Shown here: positions 9,690 through 16,974 of the stretch, piece after piece
Position numbering within the stretch: the first letter of the stretch is position 1
How the letters are laid out: each line of letters begins with the position of its first letter
Assembly: GCA_035576205.1 (NCBI GenBank)
Contig: DATLWR010000144.1
Coordinates: 1 to 19,780 of the forward strand
Origin: DATLWR01 sp035576205
GTDB taxonomy: Bacteria > Pseudomonadota > Zetaproteobacteria > Mariprofundales > Mariprofundaceae
Direction: 5' to 3'
Length of the DNA: 19,780 nucleotides
Notes under the pieces: model-generated
Told to the model about the DNA's origin: nothing
What the model saw: the letters and a program-made list of their open reading frames with translations, nothing else
Databases searched by the model: none
Program-made: the position numbers and the translations under genes

Positions 9690-9872
9690 TTATTCCCTCT
9701 TCTCCTTGAGGACGCAGTACTTGGTGTAGTCCTGCAGCTCGCTCATCGTCCAGTCGCCTCTGGGCTTCTTCTCCATCTTCTTGCACCACGCTTCACTGCC
9801 CACTTCCGGCGAGCAGGCTGTCCCCACGAATGCGAAGCCTCCCAGGATGGCGAGGATCATCAGCTTTCTCAT
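9690..9872 (-). CDS. DUF3012-type small lipoprotein, function unknown
   Basis: This 60-residue protein starts with a lipoprotein signal ending in lipobox GTAC, so Cys20 is the likely lipidated residue. The mature part, beginning CSPEVGSEAWC and continuing with KPRGDWTMSEL and DYTKYC, matches my recollection of the DUF3012 family of short proteobacterial lipoproteins. Cys30 and Cys53 could form a disulfide across the roughly 40-residue mature domain. ATG at 9870-9872 has AGGGAG upstream at about 6-base spacing. The composition is normal for the region and a TAA stop is used. Nothing in the family or the neighbours tells its function; it has its own promoter candidate and faces the glycine-zipper lipoprotein gene. 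Confidence 0.85.
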   Translation of the reverse strand: MRKLMILAILGGFAFVGTACSPEVGSEAWCKKMEKKPRGDWTMSELQDYTKYCVLKEKRE

Positions 9873-9907
9873 ATCTGTCTCCCTTGTGATATTCCGGTTC
9901 CATTCTG

Positions 9908-9936
9908 TAAGTAGCCACTAAACCTGCAAATGACAA
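9908..9936 (-). promoter_or_regulatory. Weak promoter candidate for the DUF3012 lipoprotein gene
   Basis: On the minus strand TTGTCA (9936-9931) is followed after 17 bases by TACTTA (9913-9908). The -35 box is good, the -10 box poor. It is the best pair in the 80-base gap before the gene, but may be chance. Confidence 0.3.
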
Positions 9937-9952
9937 CCTTTCCCGAAGATCA

Positions 9953-10627
9953 TTACTCCTTCAACCGCTGCCGGATGGCATCGATATCCACATGCTCCAG
10001 ATAAGTGATGATGTTGCCGTACATCGAATGATAGTGATAACCGCCGTGCACCAGTTCGTCGATGGCGGCCGCTCTGCTCCAGCCCTGCACGACGATGCGG
10101 TACATGGCGATGACCGTGCCGGTGCGGTCGGAGCCGTGCCAGCAGTGCACCAGGATCGGCGCGTCGGAGGCCAGGATGATACGCAGCGCCTGCACCACCT
10201 CATCGTCGGTGATATGCCATGTATCGATGGGAATCCGGAACGACTGCAGATGCGTTTTGCTGACCGCTTCCGCATCGCCATGGAATTCGCGCAGGCTCAG
10301 CACCCGCCGGATGCCCATCGCCTCCAGATCGGCCATGCCCTCGGCATCCGGCTGCTCGCTGCGGTAAACGCGGTCATCGACCTTGTACCAGTTATGCAGG
10401 TGATCCGAAATCACCGGCATGGCCCAGTCGGCGGGCCTGAGCCGCGGCTCGGCGGCCTGCACTGCCGTTGCGGCACAGAATACCGGCAGCAGCAGAACGG
10501 CAATATACAGTTGTCGGCAGGCGTTTACCGGTCGGATCGCCCTTCTCCTGCCCGCATGACTGCCGGATCCGGCCGCCGGATCAGAGCCGCCCCATCTTCG
10601 GCAGCTTACCGACCAGCGGCGCCACAT
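9953..10627 (-). CDS. Exported dual-specificity/tyrosine-type protein phosphatase, start uncertain
   Basis: The protein has the Cys-phosphatase P-loop HCWHGSDRTG, with catalytic Cys162 and Arg168 (numbered from 10627). An Asp near 135 or 141-142 is a candidate general acid. VYRSEQPDAEG and GIRRVLSLRE are typical of the bacterial DSP/Siw14-like branch, whose members act on phosphotyrosine, other phosphoproteins or inositol pyrophosphates. A signal-like segment (LYIAVLLLPVFCAATAVQA, about 40-58) suggests export to the periplasm. The start is a problem: from the pfp stop to the hydrophobic core the frame has no ATG, GTG or TTG. The only standard start is ATG 10627 inside pfp (47-base overlap), giving about 38 residues before the hydrophobic core. 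An ATC at 10537 lies 7 bases after AGGAG. An out-of-frame ATG at 10557 would join the frame if one base were missing here. It probably shares a transcript with pfp. Confidence 0.75.
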   Translation of the reverse strand: MWRRWSVSCRRWGGSDPAAGSGSHAGRRRAIRPVNACRQLYIAVLLLPVFCAATAVQAAEPRLRPADWAMPVISDHLHNWYKVDDRVYRSEQPDAEGMADLEAMGIRRVLSLREFHGDAEAVSKTHLQSFRIPIDTWHITDDEVVQALRIILASDAPILVHCWHGSDRTGTVIAMYRIVVQGWSRAAAIDELVHGGYHYHSMYGNIITYLEHVDIDAIRQRLKE

Positions 10628-11774
10628 AGTTGAGCCACTTCTTCGTCACGTCATTGCCGGCGGCATTGATGAACTCGTCCTTCATGTGCGTCGCCTCGCG
10701 CGCCACGCTGGCAAGCGGCGTGATGAAACAGGCACTCTCGTAGGGGTTGCTCTTGATGCGCCGGATGGCCACCGAACCGTTCGTGCCGGCCGCCACCGCC
10801 TGCTTGACGGCGAACTTGCCGACCATGCGCGCCTCTTTCGCGTCCACCTCGGAGATGATGGTCGGGAAGCTGCGCTGCAGGTAGCCGAAGGTATCGGCAC
10901 GCACGCGCACCTTCTCGCCCTTGAAGGCCTCCTTCACGAGCGCGGCCAGCGTATCGCCCAGCGCGCCGGTGCCGGAGAGCTGCACGTTGCCGTGCGAATC
11001 CTTCTCTCCGGTCGTGGCGATCGGGTTGCCGTCCGCATCGGCGACCCCCTCGGAGACGGCAATCACGCAGCGGCCGAGTTTCTTGTAGACCCTCTTCACG
11101 TCGGCCTTGAACTTGTCGCGGTCGAACACCCGCTCCGGCAGGTAGATCAGGTGCGGCCCGTCGTCCGGCGCCTGACGCGCCAGCGCCGAGGCGGCAGTCA
11201 GGAAGCCGGCATGGCGGCCCATCACGACGTTGATCTTGATGCCGGCGAGCGCCCGGTTGTCGCGGTCGTCGCCCATGAAAGCCAGCGCGACGAACTTCGC
11301 CGCCGAGGCGAAGCCCGGGCAGTGGTCGGTCACCTTCAGATCATTGTCGATGGTCTTCGGGATATGCACGGTGCAGAAATCGTAGTTCGCCTCGCGGGCC
11401 ATCTCGGAGATGATATGCGCGGTCTCGGCCGAATCGTTGCCGCCGATATAGAAGAAATAGCGCACGTCGTTCTTGCGGAACACCTCGAACACCTTCTCGC
11501 ACTCGGCCTTGCCGGGCTTCAGCCGCACCGAGCCGAGTGCGGCGGCCGGTGTGTTGGCCACCTTCTCGAGCTGGCCCTTCGACTGCGTGGAGAGATCGAT
11601 GAAATCCTCGGCCATGATGCCGGCGATACCGTGGCGGGCGCCGAGAATGCCCGTGATTTCGTCGCGCTTGCGCGCCGCCAGCACCGCGCCGACCAGCGAC
11701 TGATTGATCACCGCCGTCGGCCCGCCCGACTGGCCGATGACCATGTTGCCCTTCAGTTTACCGTGCTTCGCCAT
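10581..11774 (-). CDS. pfp: Pyrophosphate-dependent 6-phosphofructokinase (PPi-PFK)
   Basis: The enzyme interconverts fructose-6-phosphate and fructose-1,6-bisphosphate using pyrophosphate/phosphate, a reversible step in the cytoplasm. Two residues show PPi rather than ATP use. The phosphate-donor loop is GGNDS with Asp114, where ATP enzymes have GGDGS. The catalytic block is PKTIDND with Lys140, where ATP enzymes have PGTIDND. The catalytic Asp is 143, and MGRHAGFLTAASALA (about 185-199) is the substrate-binding helix. The length of 397 residues fits the short bacterial PPi-PFKs, such as those studied in methanotrophs, some of which also phosphorylate sedoheptulose-7-phosphate. ATG 11772-11774 has AAAGGGGG at about 8 bases. 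It is transcribed away from the inositol-phosphatase-family gene and glpX cluster, from a 117-base divergent region. A phosphatase gene follows on the same strand. Confidence 0.93.
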   Translation of the reverse strand: MAKHGKLKGNMVIGQSGGPTAVINQSLVGAVLAARKRDEITGILGARHGIAGIMAEDFIDLSTQSKGQLEKVANTPAAALGSVRLKPGKAECEKVFEVFRKNDVRYFFYIGGNDSAETAHIISEMAREANYDFCTVHIPKTIDNDLKVTDHCPGFASAAKFVALAFMGDDRDNRALAGIKINVVMGRHAGFLTAASALARQAPDDGPHLIYLPERVFDRDKFKADVKRVYKKLGRCVIAVSEGVADADGNPIATTGEKDSHGNVQLSGTGALGDTLAALVKEAFKGEKVRVRADTFGYLQRSFPTIISEVDAKEARMVGKFAVKQAVAAGTNGSVAIRRIKSNPYESACFITPLASVAREATHMKDEFINAAGNDVTKKWLNYVAPLVGKLPKMGRL

Positions 11775-11891
11775 CTTATATCCCCCTTTTTCTACCGGCC
11801 GCCGGGCCGCCGCAGCCTAGTCTAGACGCCTTCACGACATCCGTCTCTATCGGTTAGGTTCCGGCCTCATGCGATCCTTACGGACGGAACG

Positions 11892-12680
11892 ATGACATTC
11901 AATGCCGGGGCGCTGGCCGGCATCCTGGAACGGGCAGGACGCGACATCATCATGCCCGCGTTCCGGTCGGTGTCGCGGACAGCCCGGAAATCGGACGGCT
12001 CCATCGTCACCACCACCGACCTGGCTTGTCAGACGTTCGTCTCCGAAGAGCTCTACCGTCTGGCGCCGGACATCGCCTTCCTCAGCGAGGAGATGCGCGA
12101 GGCCGACCAGCTGCACTGCCTGAAGAACAGCAACGGCCGTTACTGGTGCCTCGATCCGCTCGACGGCACGACCAATTTCGTCGCAAACATCCCGGTTTTC
12201 GGCTCGTCACTGGCATTGATCGTCGATGGCTTTCCTGTACTGGCCTGCATCCACGATCCCGTCCGGCAGGAAACCTTCGTCGCCGAGACCGGCCTTGGCG
12301 CACAGCTCAACGGCGAGACGATTCGTGGCAGCCAGGTTGACTCTCTCGACGAAGCCGTCGGCTACATCGATTTCAAACGTCTCTCCGCCGACCAGTCCGC
12401 CATGCTGGCGACCCGCAAGCTGTATCGCAGCCAGCGCAATATCGGCAGCTGCGCCCTGGAGTGGGCCTGGCTGGCCGCAGGCCGCGGTGATTTCATCATT
12501 CACGGCGGCGAGAAAATCTGGGATTTCGCTGCCGGATCGCTGCTTGCCACGGAAGCAGGCTGCAAGGTCGGCGACTTTTCAAGCCGTCCCGTATTCCCGG
12601 CAAACCGGCTGACCTCGCCGATCCTCGCCACGGCGACAGAAACACTGCAGTCGAAACTTTGCTCCATCCTCGAAGGCTGA
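11892..12680 (+). CDS. Inositol-monophosphatase-family sugar phosphatase
   Basis: The 262-residue protein belongs to the Mg2+-dependent, Li+-sensitive phosphatase superfamily. The metal ligands are in place: SEE (65-67), DPLDGTTNF (88-96) with Asp88 and Asp91, and WDFAAGSLLATEAG (210-223) with Asp211. Length is usual for the family. Substrates in the family include inositol-1-phosphate, PAP/PAPS (CysQ), NADP and fructose-1,6-bisphosphate, and sequence alone does not decide. Its position between PPi-PFK and glpX invites a sugar-bisphosphatase role, but this is inference. ATG 11892 is preceded by GGACGGAACG, a weak ribosome site. It points the same way as glpX but is separated by 99 bases with a separate promoter candidate. 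No signal peptide is seen, so it is cytoplasmic. Confidence 0.85.
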   Translation: MTFNAGALAGILERAGRDIIMPAFRSVSRTARKSDGSIVTTTDLACQTFVSEELYRLAPDIAFLSEEMREADQLHCLKNSNGRYWCLDPLDGTTNFVANIPVFGSSLALIVDGFPVLACIHDPVRQETFVAETGLGAQLNGETIRGSQVDSLDEAVGYIDFKRLSADQSAMLATRKLYRSQRNIGSCALEWAWLAAGRGDFIIHGGEKIWDFAAGSLLATEAGCKVGDFSSRPVFPANRLTSPILATATETLQSKLCSILEG

Positions 12681-12712
12681 ATAACCACACTTTTGATTAG
12701 GATAAGGACGCA

Positions 12713-12749
12713 AATCCGTCTCGATTTTTCGGATTCAATTCGCTAGTAT
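12713..12749 (+). promoter_or_regulatory. Candidate glpX promoter with operator-like inverted repeat
   Basis: AATCCG (12713-12718) and CGGATT (12730-12735) form an inverted repeat with an 11-base spacer. It lies just upstream of a -10-like TAGTAT (12744-12749), about 30 bases before the glpX start. There is no good -35 hexamer; the repeat occupies its place, as expected for an activator-dependent promoter. The half-site spacing resembles LysR-type sites, but no specific regulator can be named. Confidence 0.42.
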
Positions 12750-12779
12750 GCGGGGCTCTGAATTATCCGGGGGGAAGGA

Positions 12780-13733
12780 ATGTCCACCATTGACAGTCTG
12801 AAGATCGATCTCGTCGAGGTCTGCGAAGCGGCTGCGCGCGCCTGTGCACCGCATATCGGCTCCGGCAAGAAGGATGAAGGTGATGGTCTGGCCGTCGACG
12901 CCATGCGAGAGCGGATCAACAGGGTGCGCATGCGCGGCACTGTCGTGATCGGCGAAGGCGCCAAGGACGAAGCCCCGGCGCTGTACGACGGCGAATCCGT
13001 CGGCACTGGCGAAGGAATGGGGGTGGATATCGCCGTCGACCCGATCGAGGGCACCAACCTTTTCGCCAAGGACATGCCCGGCTCCATCGTGACGCTGGCC
13101 GCCGCCCCCGAGGGCGCGATGTACCGCCCCGGCTCCTGCTTCTACATGGACAAGCAGGTCTATCCGCGTGCCGCACGCGGCAAGATCGATCCGGAGGCTC
13201 CCGTAGCCGATCGTCTGCAGGCCCTGGCCAAGTCGCTGGGCAAGGACATCCGCGAGGTGCGCGTGTTCATCCTCGACAAGCCGCGCCACAAGGATCTGAT
13301 CCAAGACGTCTACGCTTGCGGAGCCAAGGTGCGCCTGGCCACCGACGGCGACGTCAACGGGGCCATCCAGGCCGTGCTGAACATGGGCTGTGACGCGCTG
13401 TTCGGCATCGGTGGCACTCCGGAAGGTATCGTCACCGCCTGTGCCGCCCGCGCCATGGGTGCGGAGATGTTCGGGCGCATGGCACCGCAGAAGGATTTCG
13501 AGATCGAGCTTTGCAAGAAGGAAGGCATCGACACGACGAGGATCATCGCACGTGACGAGCTGGTCACCAGCGACGACGTCATGTTCATTGCCACCGGGCT
13601 CACCAGCGGCGCCTACGTGCAGCACGTCAAGGTCGGTCGCGATCAGGGCGGCCGTTACATGACCACCGATACCGTCGTGCTGTCGGGCGCACTCGGCAAT
13701 ATCCGCCGTGTGCAGACGACCCTGCATGTATAA
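12780..13733 (+). CDS. glpX: Class II fructose-1,6-bisphosphatase (GlpX), possibly also sedoheptulose-1,7-bisphosphatase
   Basis: GlpX hydrolyses fructose-1,6-bisphosphate to fructose-6-phosphate in gluconeogenesis; in some autotrophs the class II enzyme also dephosphorylates sedoheptulose-1,7-bisphosphate for the Calvin cycle. The family's active-site blocks are intact: KKDEGDGLAVD (30-40), IGEGAKDEAP (57-66, Glu59), DPIEGT (87-92, Asp87 and Glu90) and GIGGTPEGI (209-217, Glu215), matching the E. coli GlpX metal ligands. At 317 residues it is slightly shorter than E. coli GlpX (336). ATG 12780 follows a purine run GGGGGGAAGGA. It is the first gene of the plus-strand carbon cluster and lies 38 bases before transketolase, so the two are probably co-transcribed. 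The presence of tkt next door supports, but does not prove, the dual activity. Confidence 0.95.
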   Translation: MSTIDSLKIDLVEVCEAAARACAPHIGSGKKDEGDGLAVDAMRERINRVRMRGTVVIGEGAKDEAPALYDGESVGTGEGMGVDIAVDPIEGTNLFAKDMPGSIVTLAAAPEGAMYRPGSCFYMDKQVYPRAARGKIDPEAPVADRLQALAKSLGKDIREVRVFILDKPRHKDLIQDVYACGAKVRLATDGDVNGAIQAVLNMGCDALFGIGGTPEGIVTACAARAMGAEMFGRMAPQKDFEIELCKKEGIDTTRIIARDELVTSDDVMFIATGLTSGAYVQHVKVGRDQGGRYMTTDTVVLSGALGNIRRVQTTLHV

Positions 13734-13771
13734 CCAGTTTTATTTCATAAAAACGCCAACGAGGTAAACCA

Positions 13772-15769
13772 ATGAGCAAGACCAATCGCAGACACTTGGC
13801 CAATGCGGTCCGCGCCCTGTCGATGGACGCCGTGCAGAAGGCCAATTCCGGCCATCCGGGCGCCCCGATGGGCATGGCGGATATCGCCGAGGTGCTGTGG
13901 AACGATTACATGAAGCATAACCCGGCCAACCCAAAGTGGGCCGACCGCGACCGTTTCATCCTCTCCAACGGCCACGGCTCCATGCTGATCTACTCCCTGC
14001 TGCACCTGACCGGCTATGACCTGCCGATGAGCGAGCTCAAGCGTTTCCGTCAGATGCACTCGAAGACCCCGGGCCACCCGGAGTACGGCTATGCGCCGGG
14101 TGTCGAGACCACCACCGGCCCGCTCGGCCAGGGCATCACCAATGCCGTCGGCATGGCCGTCGCCGAGCGCATCCTGGCCGGCCAGTTCAACAAGCCGGGC
14201 CACGAAATCATCGACCACTTCACCTATGTCTTCATGGGCGATGGCTGCATGATGGAAGGCATTTCGCACGAGGCCTGCTCGCTGGCCGGCACGCTGGGCC
14301 TGGGCAAACTGATCGCGTTCTGGGACGACAACGGCATCTCCATCGACGGCCACGTCGAGGGCTGGTTCACTGACGACACCCCGGGCCGCTTCGAGGCCTA
14401 CGGCTGGCAGGTGATCCGCAATGTCGACGGCCATGACGCTGACGAGATCAAGCAGGCCATCGAGGCAGCCCGCGCCGAGACCTCCAAGCCGACCCTCATC
14501 TGCTGCAAGACCATCATCGGCTTCGGCTCGCCGAACAAGGCCGGCAGCCACGACTGCCACGGCGCAGCCCTTGGTAACGAAGAGTGCGACCTGGTCCGCA
14601 AGGAGCTGGGCTGGAACTACGGCCCGTTCGAAGTTCCGGATGACGTCTATGCCGGCTGGGATGCCAAGAAGAAGGGCAAGGCCGCAGAGGCCGACTGGGA
14701 GAAGCGTTTCGCTGCCTACAGCAAGGCCTACCCGGAACTGGGCGCCGAGCTGGGCCGCCGCCTGAAGGGCGAACTGCCGAAGGGCTTCGAGAAGGCTGCC
14801 AACGACTGGATCGCCAAGCTGCGCGCCGACAAGCCGGGCTGGGCGACCCGTGTCGCTTCCGGCAAGACCATCGGCGCCTTCGCCGCAGCCCTGCCGGAGC
14901 TGGTTGGCGGCTCCGCCGACCTGGCACCGTCCAACAACACCAAGTGGGCTGAAGCTGTCGCCTTCTCGAAGGAGACCCCGCACGGCAACTACATGCACTA
15001 CGGCGTTCGCGAGTTCGGCATGTCGCACATCATGAACGGCATGACACTGCATGGCGGCGTGATTCCGTTCGGCGGCACCTTCCTGATGTTCTCCGAGTAC
15101 GCCCGCAACGCGGTGCGCATGTCGGCACTGATGTCGATCGGCACCATCTTCGTCTACACCCACGACTCCATCGGTCTCGGTGAAGATGGCCCGACCCACC
15201 AGCCGGTCGAGCAGATCGCCACGCTGCGCATGATCCCGCGCATGAACACCTGGCGTCCGTGCGACGCGGTCGAGTCGGCCGTGGCCTGGAAGCATGCGGT
15301 GAAACGTCGCGACAACCCGTCGATCCTGATCTTCACCCGCCAGGGCCTGCCCTGCAACGAGTACAGCGACGAACAGGTCGCCAACATCGAGCGCGGCGGC
15401 TATGTGCTCTCCGACTGCGATGGCAAGCCGGAGATCCTGCTGATCGCTACCGGCTCCGAGGTGCAGCTGGCACTGGGCGCCCAGGCGGAACTGGCCAAGC
15501 TGGGCAAGAAGGCCCGTGTCGTCTCCATGCCGTGCACCGAGCTGTTCGATGCCCAGGATGCGGCATACAAGGAATCCGTACTTCCCTCCTCCGTCACCAA
15601 GCGCGTGGCGGTGGAAGCCGGCGTCACCGGCTTCTGGGGCAAGTACGTTGGTCTGAACGGCAAGGTTGTCGGCATCGACCGCTTCGGCGAATCGGCCCCG
15701 GCAGAGGAACTGTTCAAGGAGTTCGGCTTCACGGTTGAGAACGTCGTGAACACCGCGAACTCGCTCTGA
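13772..15769 (+). CDS. tkt: Transketolase
   Basis: Transketolase moves two-carbon ketol units between sugar phosphates with thiamine diphosphate, in the pentose phosphate pathway and Calvin cycle. At 665 residues it is full length. The N-terminal block GHPGAPMG (28-34 region) and the ThDP/Mg2+ motif GDGCMMEG (156-163) with N187 are intact. Glu414 in HYGVREFGM is the residue that activates the cofactor (Glu411 in E. coli), and His475 lies in EDGPTHQPVEQ. The start ATG has GAGGT (13761-13765) at 6-base spacing. It sits 38 bases after glpX and 27 before gap, clearly an operon. All of its products and substrates connect to the neighbouring enzymes, so it probably serves pentose regeneration. I see nothing unusual in the protein. 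Confidence 0.97.
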   Translation: MSKTNRRHLANAVRALSMDAVQKANSGHPGAPMGMADIAEVLWNDYMKHNPANPKWADRDRFILSNGHGSMLIYSLLHLTGYDLPMSELKRFRQMHSKTPGHPEYGYAPGVETTTGPLGQGITNAVGMAVAERILAGQFNKPGHEIIDHFTYVFMGDGCMMEGISHEACSLAGTLGLGKLIAFWDDNGISIDGHVEGWFTDDTPGRFEAYGWQVIRNVDGHDADEIKQAIEAARAETSKPTLICCKTIIGFGSPNKAGSHDCHGAALGNEECDLVRKELGWNYGPFEVPDDVYAGWDAKKKGKAAEADWEKRFAAYSKAYPELGAELGRRLKGELPKGFEKAANDWIAKLRADKPGWATRVASGKTIGAFAAALPELVGGSADLAPSNNTKWAEAVAFSKETPHGNYMHYGVREFGMSHIMNGMTLHGGVIPFGGTFLMFSEYARNAVRMSALMSIGTIFVYTHDSIGLGEDGPTHQPVEQIATLRMIPRMNTWRPCDAVESAVAWKHAVKRRDNPSILIFTRQGLPCNEYSDEQVANIERGGYVLSDCDGKPEILLIATGSEVQLALGAQAELAKLGKKARVVSMPCTELFDAQDAAYKESVLPSSVTKRVAVEAGVTGFWGKYVGLNGKVVGIDRFGESAPAEELFKEFGFTVENVVNTANSL

Positions 15770-15796
15770 TTACCTTTAAGCACAAGGAGAAGTGAT

Positions 15797-16795
15797 ATGA
15801 CGATTAAAGTTGGCATCAATGGTTTTGGCCGCATCGGCCGCATGGCGTTCCGCGCCGTCGCCAAGGACTTCCCGGACATGGAGGTCGTCGCCATCAACGA
15901 TCTGCTGGAGCCGGACTACCTGGCATACATGCTGAAGCATGACTCCGTGCATGGCCGCTTCCACGGCGACGTGTCGGTCGAGGGCAACAACCTGATCGTG
16001 AACGGCAAGAAGATCCGCCTGACCGCCGAGCGCGACCCGGCCAACCTGAAGTGGAACGAGGTCAACGTTGACGTCGTGCTCGAGTGCACCGGCTTCTTCC
16101 TGACCGAAGAGACCTGCCAGAAGCACATCGACGCCGGTGCCAAGAAGGTCGTGCAGTCGGCTCCATCCAAGGACAAGACCCCGATGTTCGTCTACGGTGT
16201 GAACCACAACACCTACGCCGGCCAGAAGATCGTTTCCGCAGCATCCTGCACCACCAACGGCCTGGCGCCGGTGGCCAAGGTGCTGAACGACAACTTCGGC
16301 ATCAAGCGCGGCCTGATGACCACCGTGCACGCTGCCACCGCCACCCAGAAGACCGTTGACGGTCCGTCCAACAAGGACTGGCGCGGCGGCCGCGGTATCC
16401 TGGAAAACATCATCCCCTCCTCCACCGGTGCGGCGAAGGCTGTGGGCAAGGTGATCCCGGAGCTGAACGGCAAGCTGACCGGCATGGCGTTCCGCGTCCC
16501 GACCTCCGACGTTTCGGTTGTCGACCTGACCGTCGAGCTGAACAAGGAGACCACCTATGACGCCATCGTCGCAGCCATGAAGGCGGCTTCCGAGGGCGAG
16601 CTGAAGGGTGTGCTCGGTTTCACCAGCGACAAGGTCGTCTCCACCGACTTCCGCGGCGACTCCCGTCCGTCCATCTTCGACTCCGAAGCGGGTATCGCCA
16701 TCGACGGCACTTTCGTGAAGATCGTTGCCTGGTACGACAACGAGTACGGCTACACCTGCAACATGATGCGGGTGGTCCGCCACATCGCGAAGTAA
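15797..16795 (+). CDS. gap: Glyceraldehyde-3-phosphate dehydrogenase, type I
   Basis: The enzyme interconverts glyceraldehyde-3-phosphate and 1,3-bisphosphoglycerate with NAD(H), in glycolysis or, in reverse, in gluconeogenesis and the Calvin cycle. The Rossmann start is INGFGRIGR (7-15). Asp35 at the end of the second strand (VAIND) favours NAD over NADP. The catalytic Cys151 is in SAASCTTNGLAPV, with His178 in TTVHAATATQKTVDGP. The usual SNASCTTN reads SAASCTTN here, a conservative change. It has 332 residues and resembles the E. coli GapA branch. AAGGAG (15784-15789) lies 7 bases before ATG. It follows tkt by 27 bases and is followed by a hairpin at 16805-16831, which may separate it from pgk. 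Confidence 0.97.
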   Translation: MTIKVGINGFGRIGRMAFRAVAKDFPDMEVVAINDLLEPDYLAYMLKHDSVHGRFHGDVSVEGNNLIVNGKKIRLTAERDPANLKWNEVNVDVVLECTGFFLTEETCQKHIDAGAKKVVQSAPSKDKTPMFVYGVNHNTYAGQKIVSAASCTTNGLAPVAKVLNDNFGIKRGLMTTVHAATATQKTVDGPSNKDWRGGRGILENIIPSSTGAAKAVGKVIPELNGKLTGMAFRVPTSDVSVVDLTVELNKETTYDAIVAAMKAASEGELKGVLGFTSDKVVSTDFRGDSRPSIFDSEAGIAIDGTFVKIVAWYDNEYGYTCNMMRVVRHIAK

Positions 16796-16804
16796 GCGAA
16801 ACAT

Positions 16805-16831
16805 CGTGGGGGCTTCACGGCCCCCGCGTTT
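16805..16831 (+). terminator. Probable terminator or attenuator between gap and pgk
   Basis: CGTGGGGGC (16805-16813) pairs with GCCCCCGCG (16820-16828), nine pairs with one G-T wobble and loop TTCACG. Only three T follow, then GTCACTGTCTGTT, so termination may be partial. It begins 9 bases after the gap stop codon. Confidence 0.65.
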
Positions 16832-16920
16832 GTCACTGTCTGTTGCCCCAGCTGTGATCAGGTAGCAGCCAACGACAAACGCCCGGTGCAAGGCCGGCCG
16901 AGAACCATGAATTCACATCC

Positions 16921-16940
16921 TTGTTACACTGCTTTGACAA
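16921..16940 (+). promoter_or_regulatory. Possible pgk promoter element, incomplete
   Basis: The 179-base gap between gap and pgk is the largest in the cluster. It contains a consensus TTGACA (16934-16939) 35 bases before the ATG, but no fitting -10 box follows. TTGT (16921-16924) and ACAA (16937-16940) form a loose inverted repeat around it. A pgk promoter is likely here but is not defined by sequence. Confidence 0.22.
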
Positions 16941-16974
16941 GCTTGCGCAATTCATGCCCTACAAGGAGTAAGCA

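Noticed and set aside
10525..10557. An 11-codon open frame (ATG to TAA) between pfp and the phosphatase as a leader peptide
   Set aside because: It has no ribosome site and no run of regulatory codons; it is more useful as a hint that a base may be missing here.
16145..16260. SAASCTTN instead of SNASCTTN at the GAPDH active site as a sign of altered activity
   Set aside because: The catalytic Cys and His and the rest of the block are intact; alanine at this site is a mild change and not evidence of a new function.
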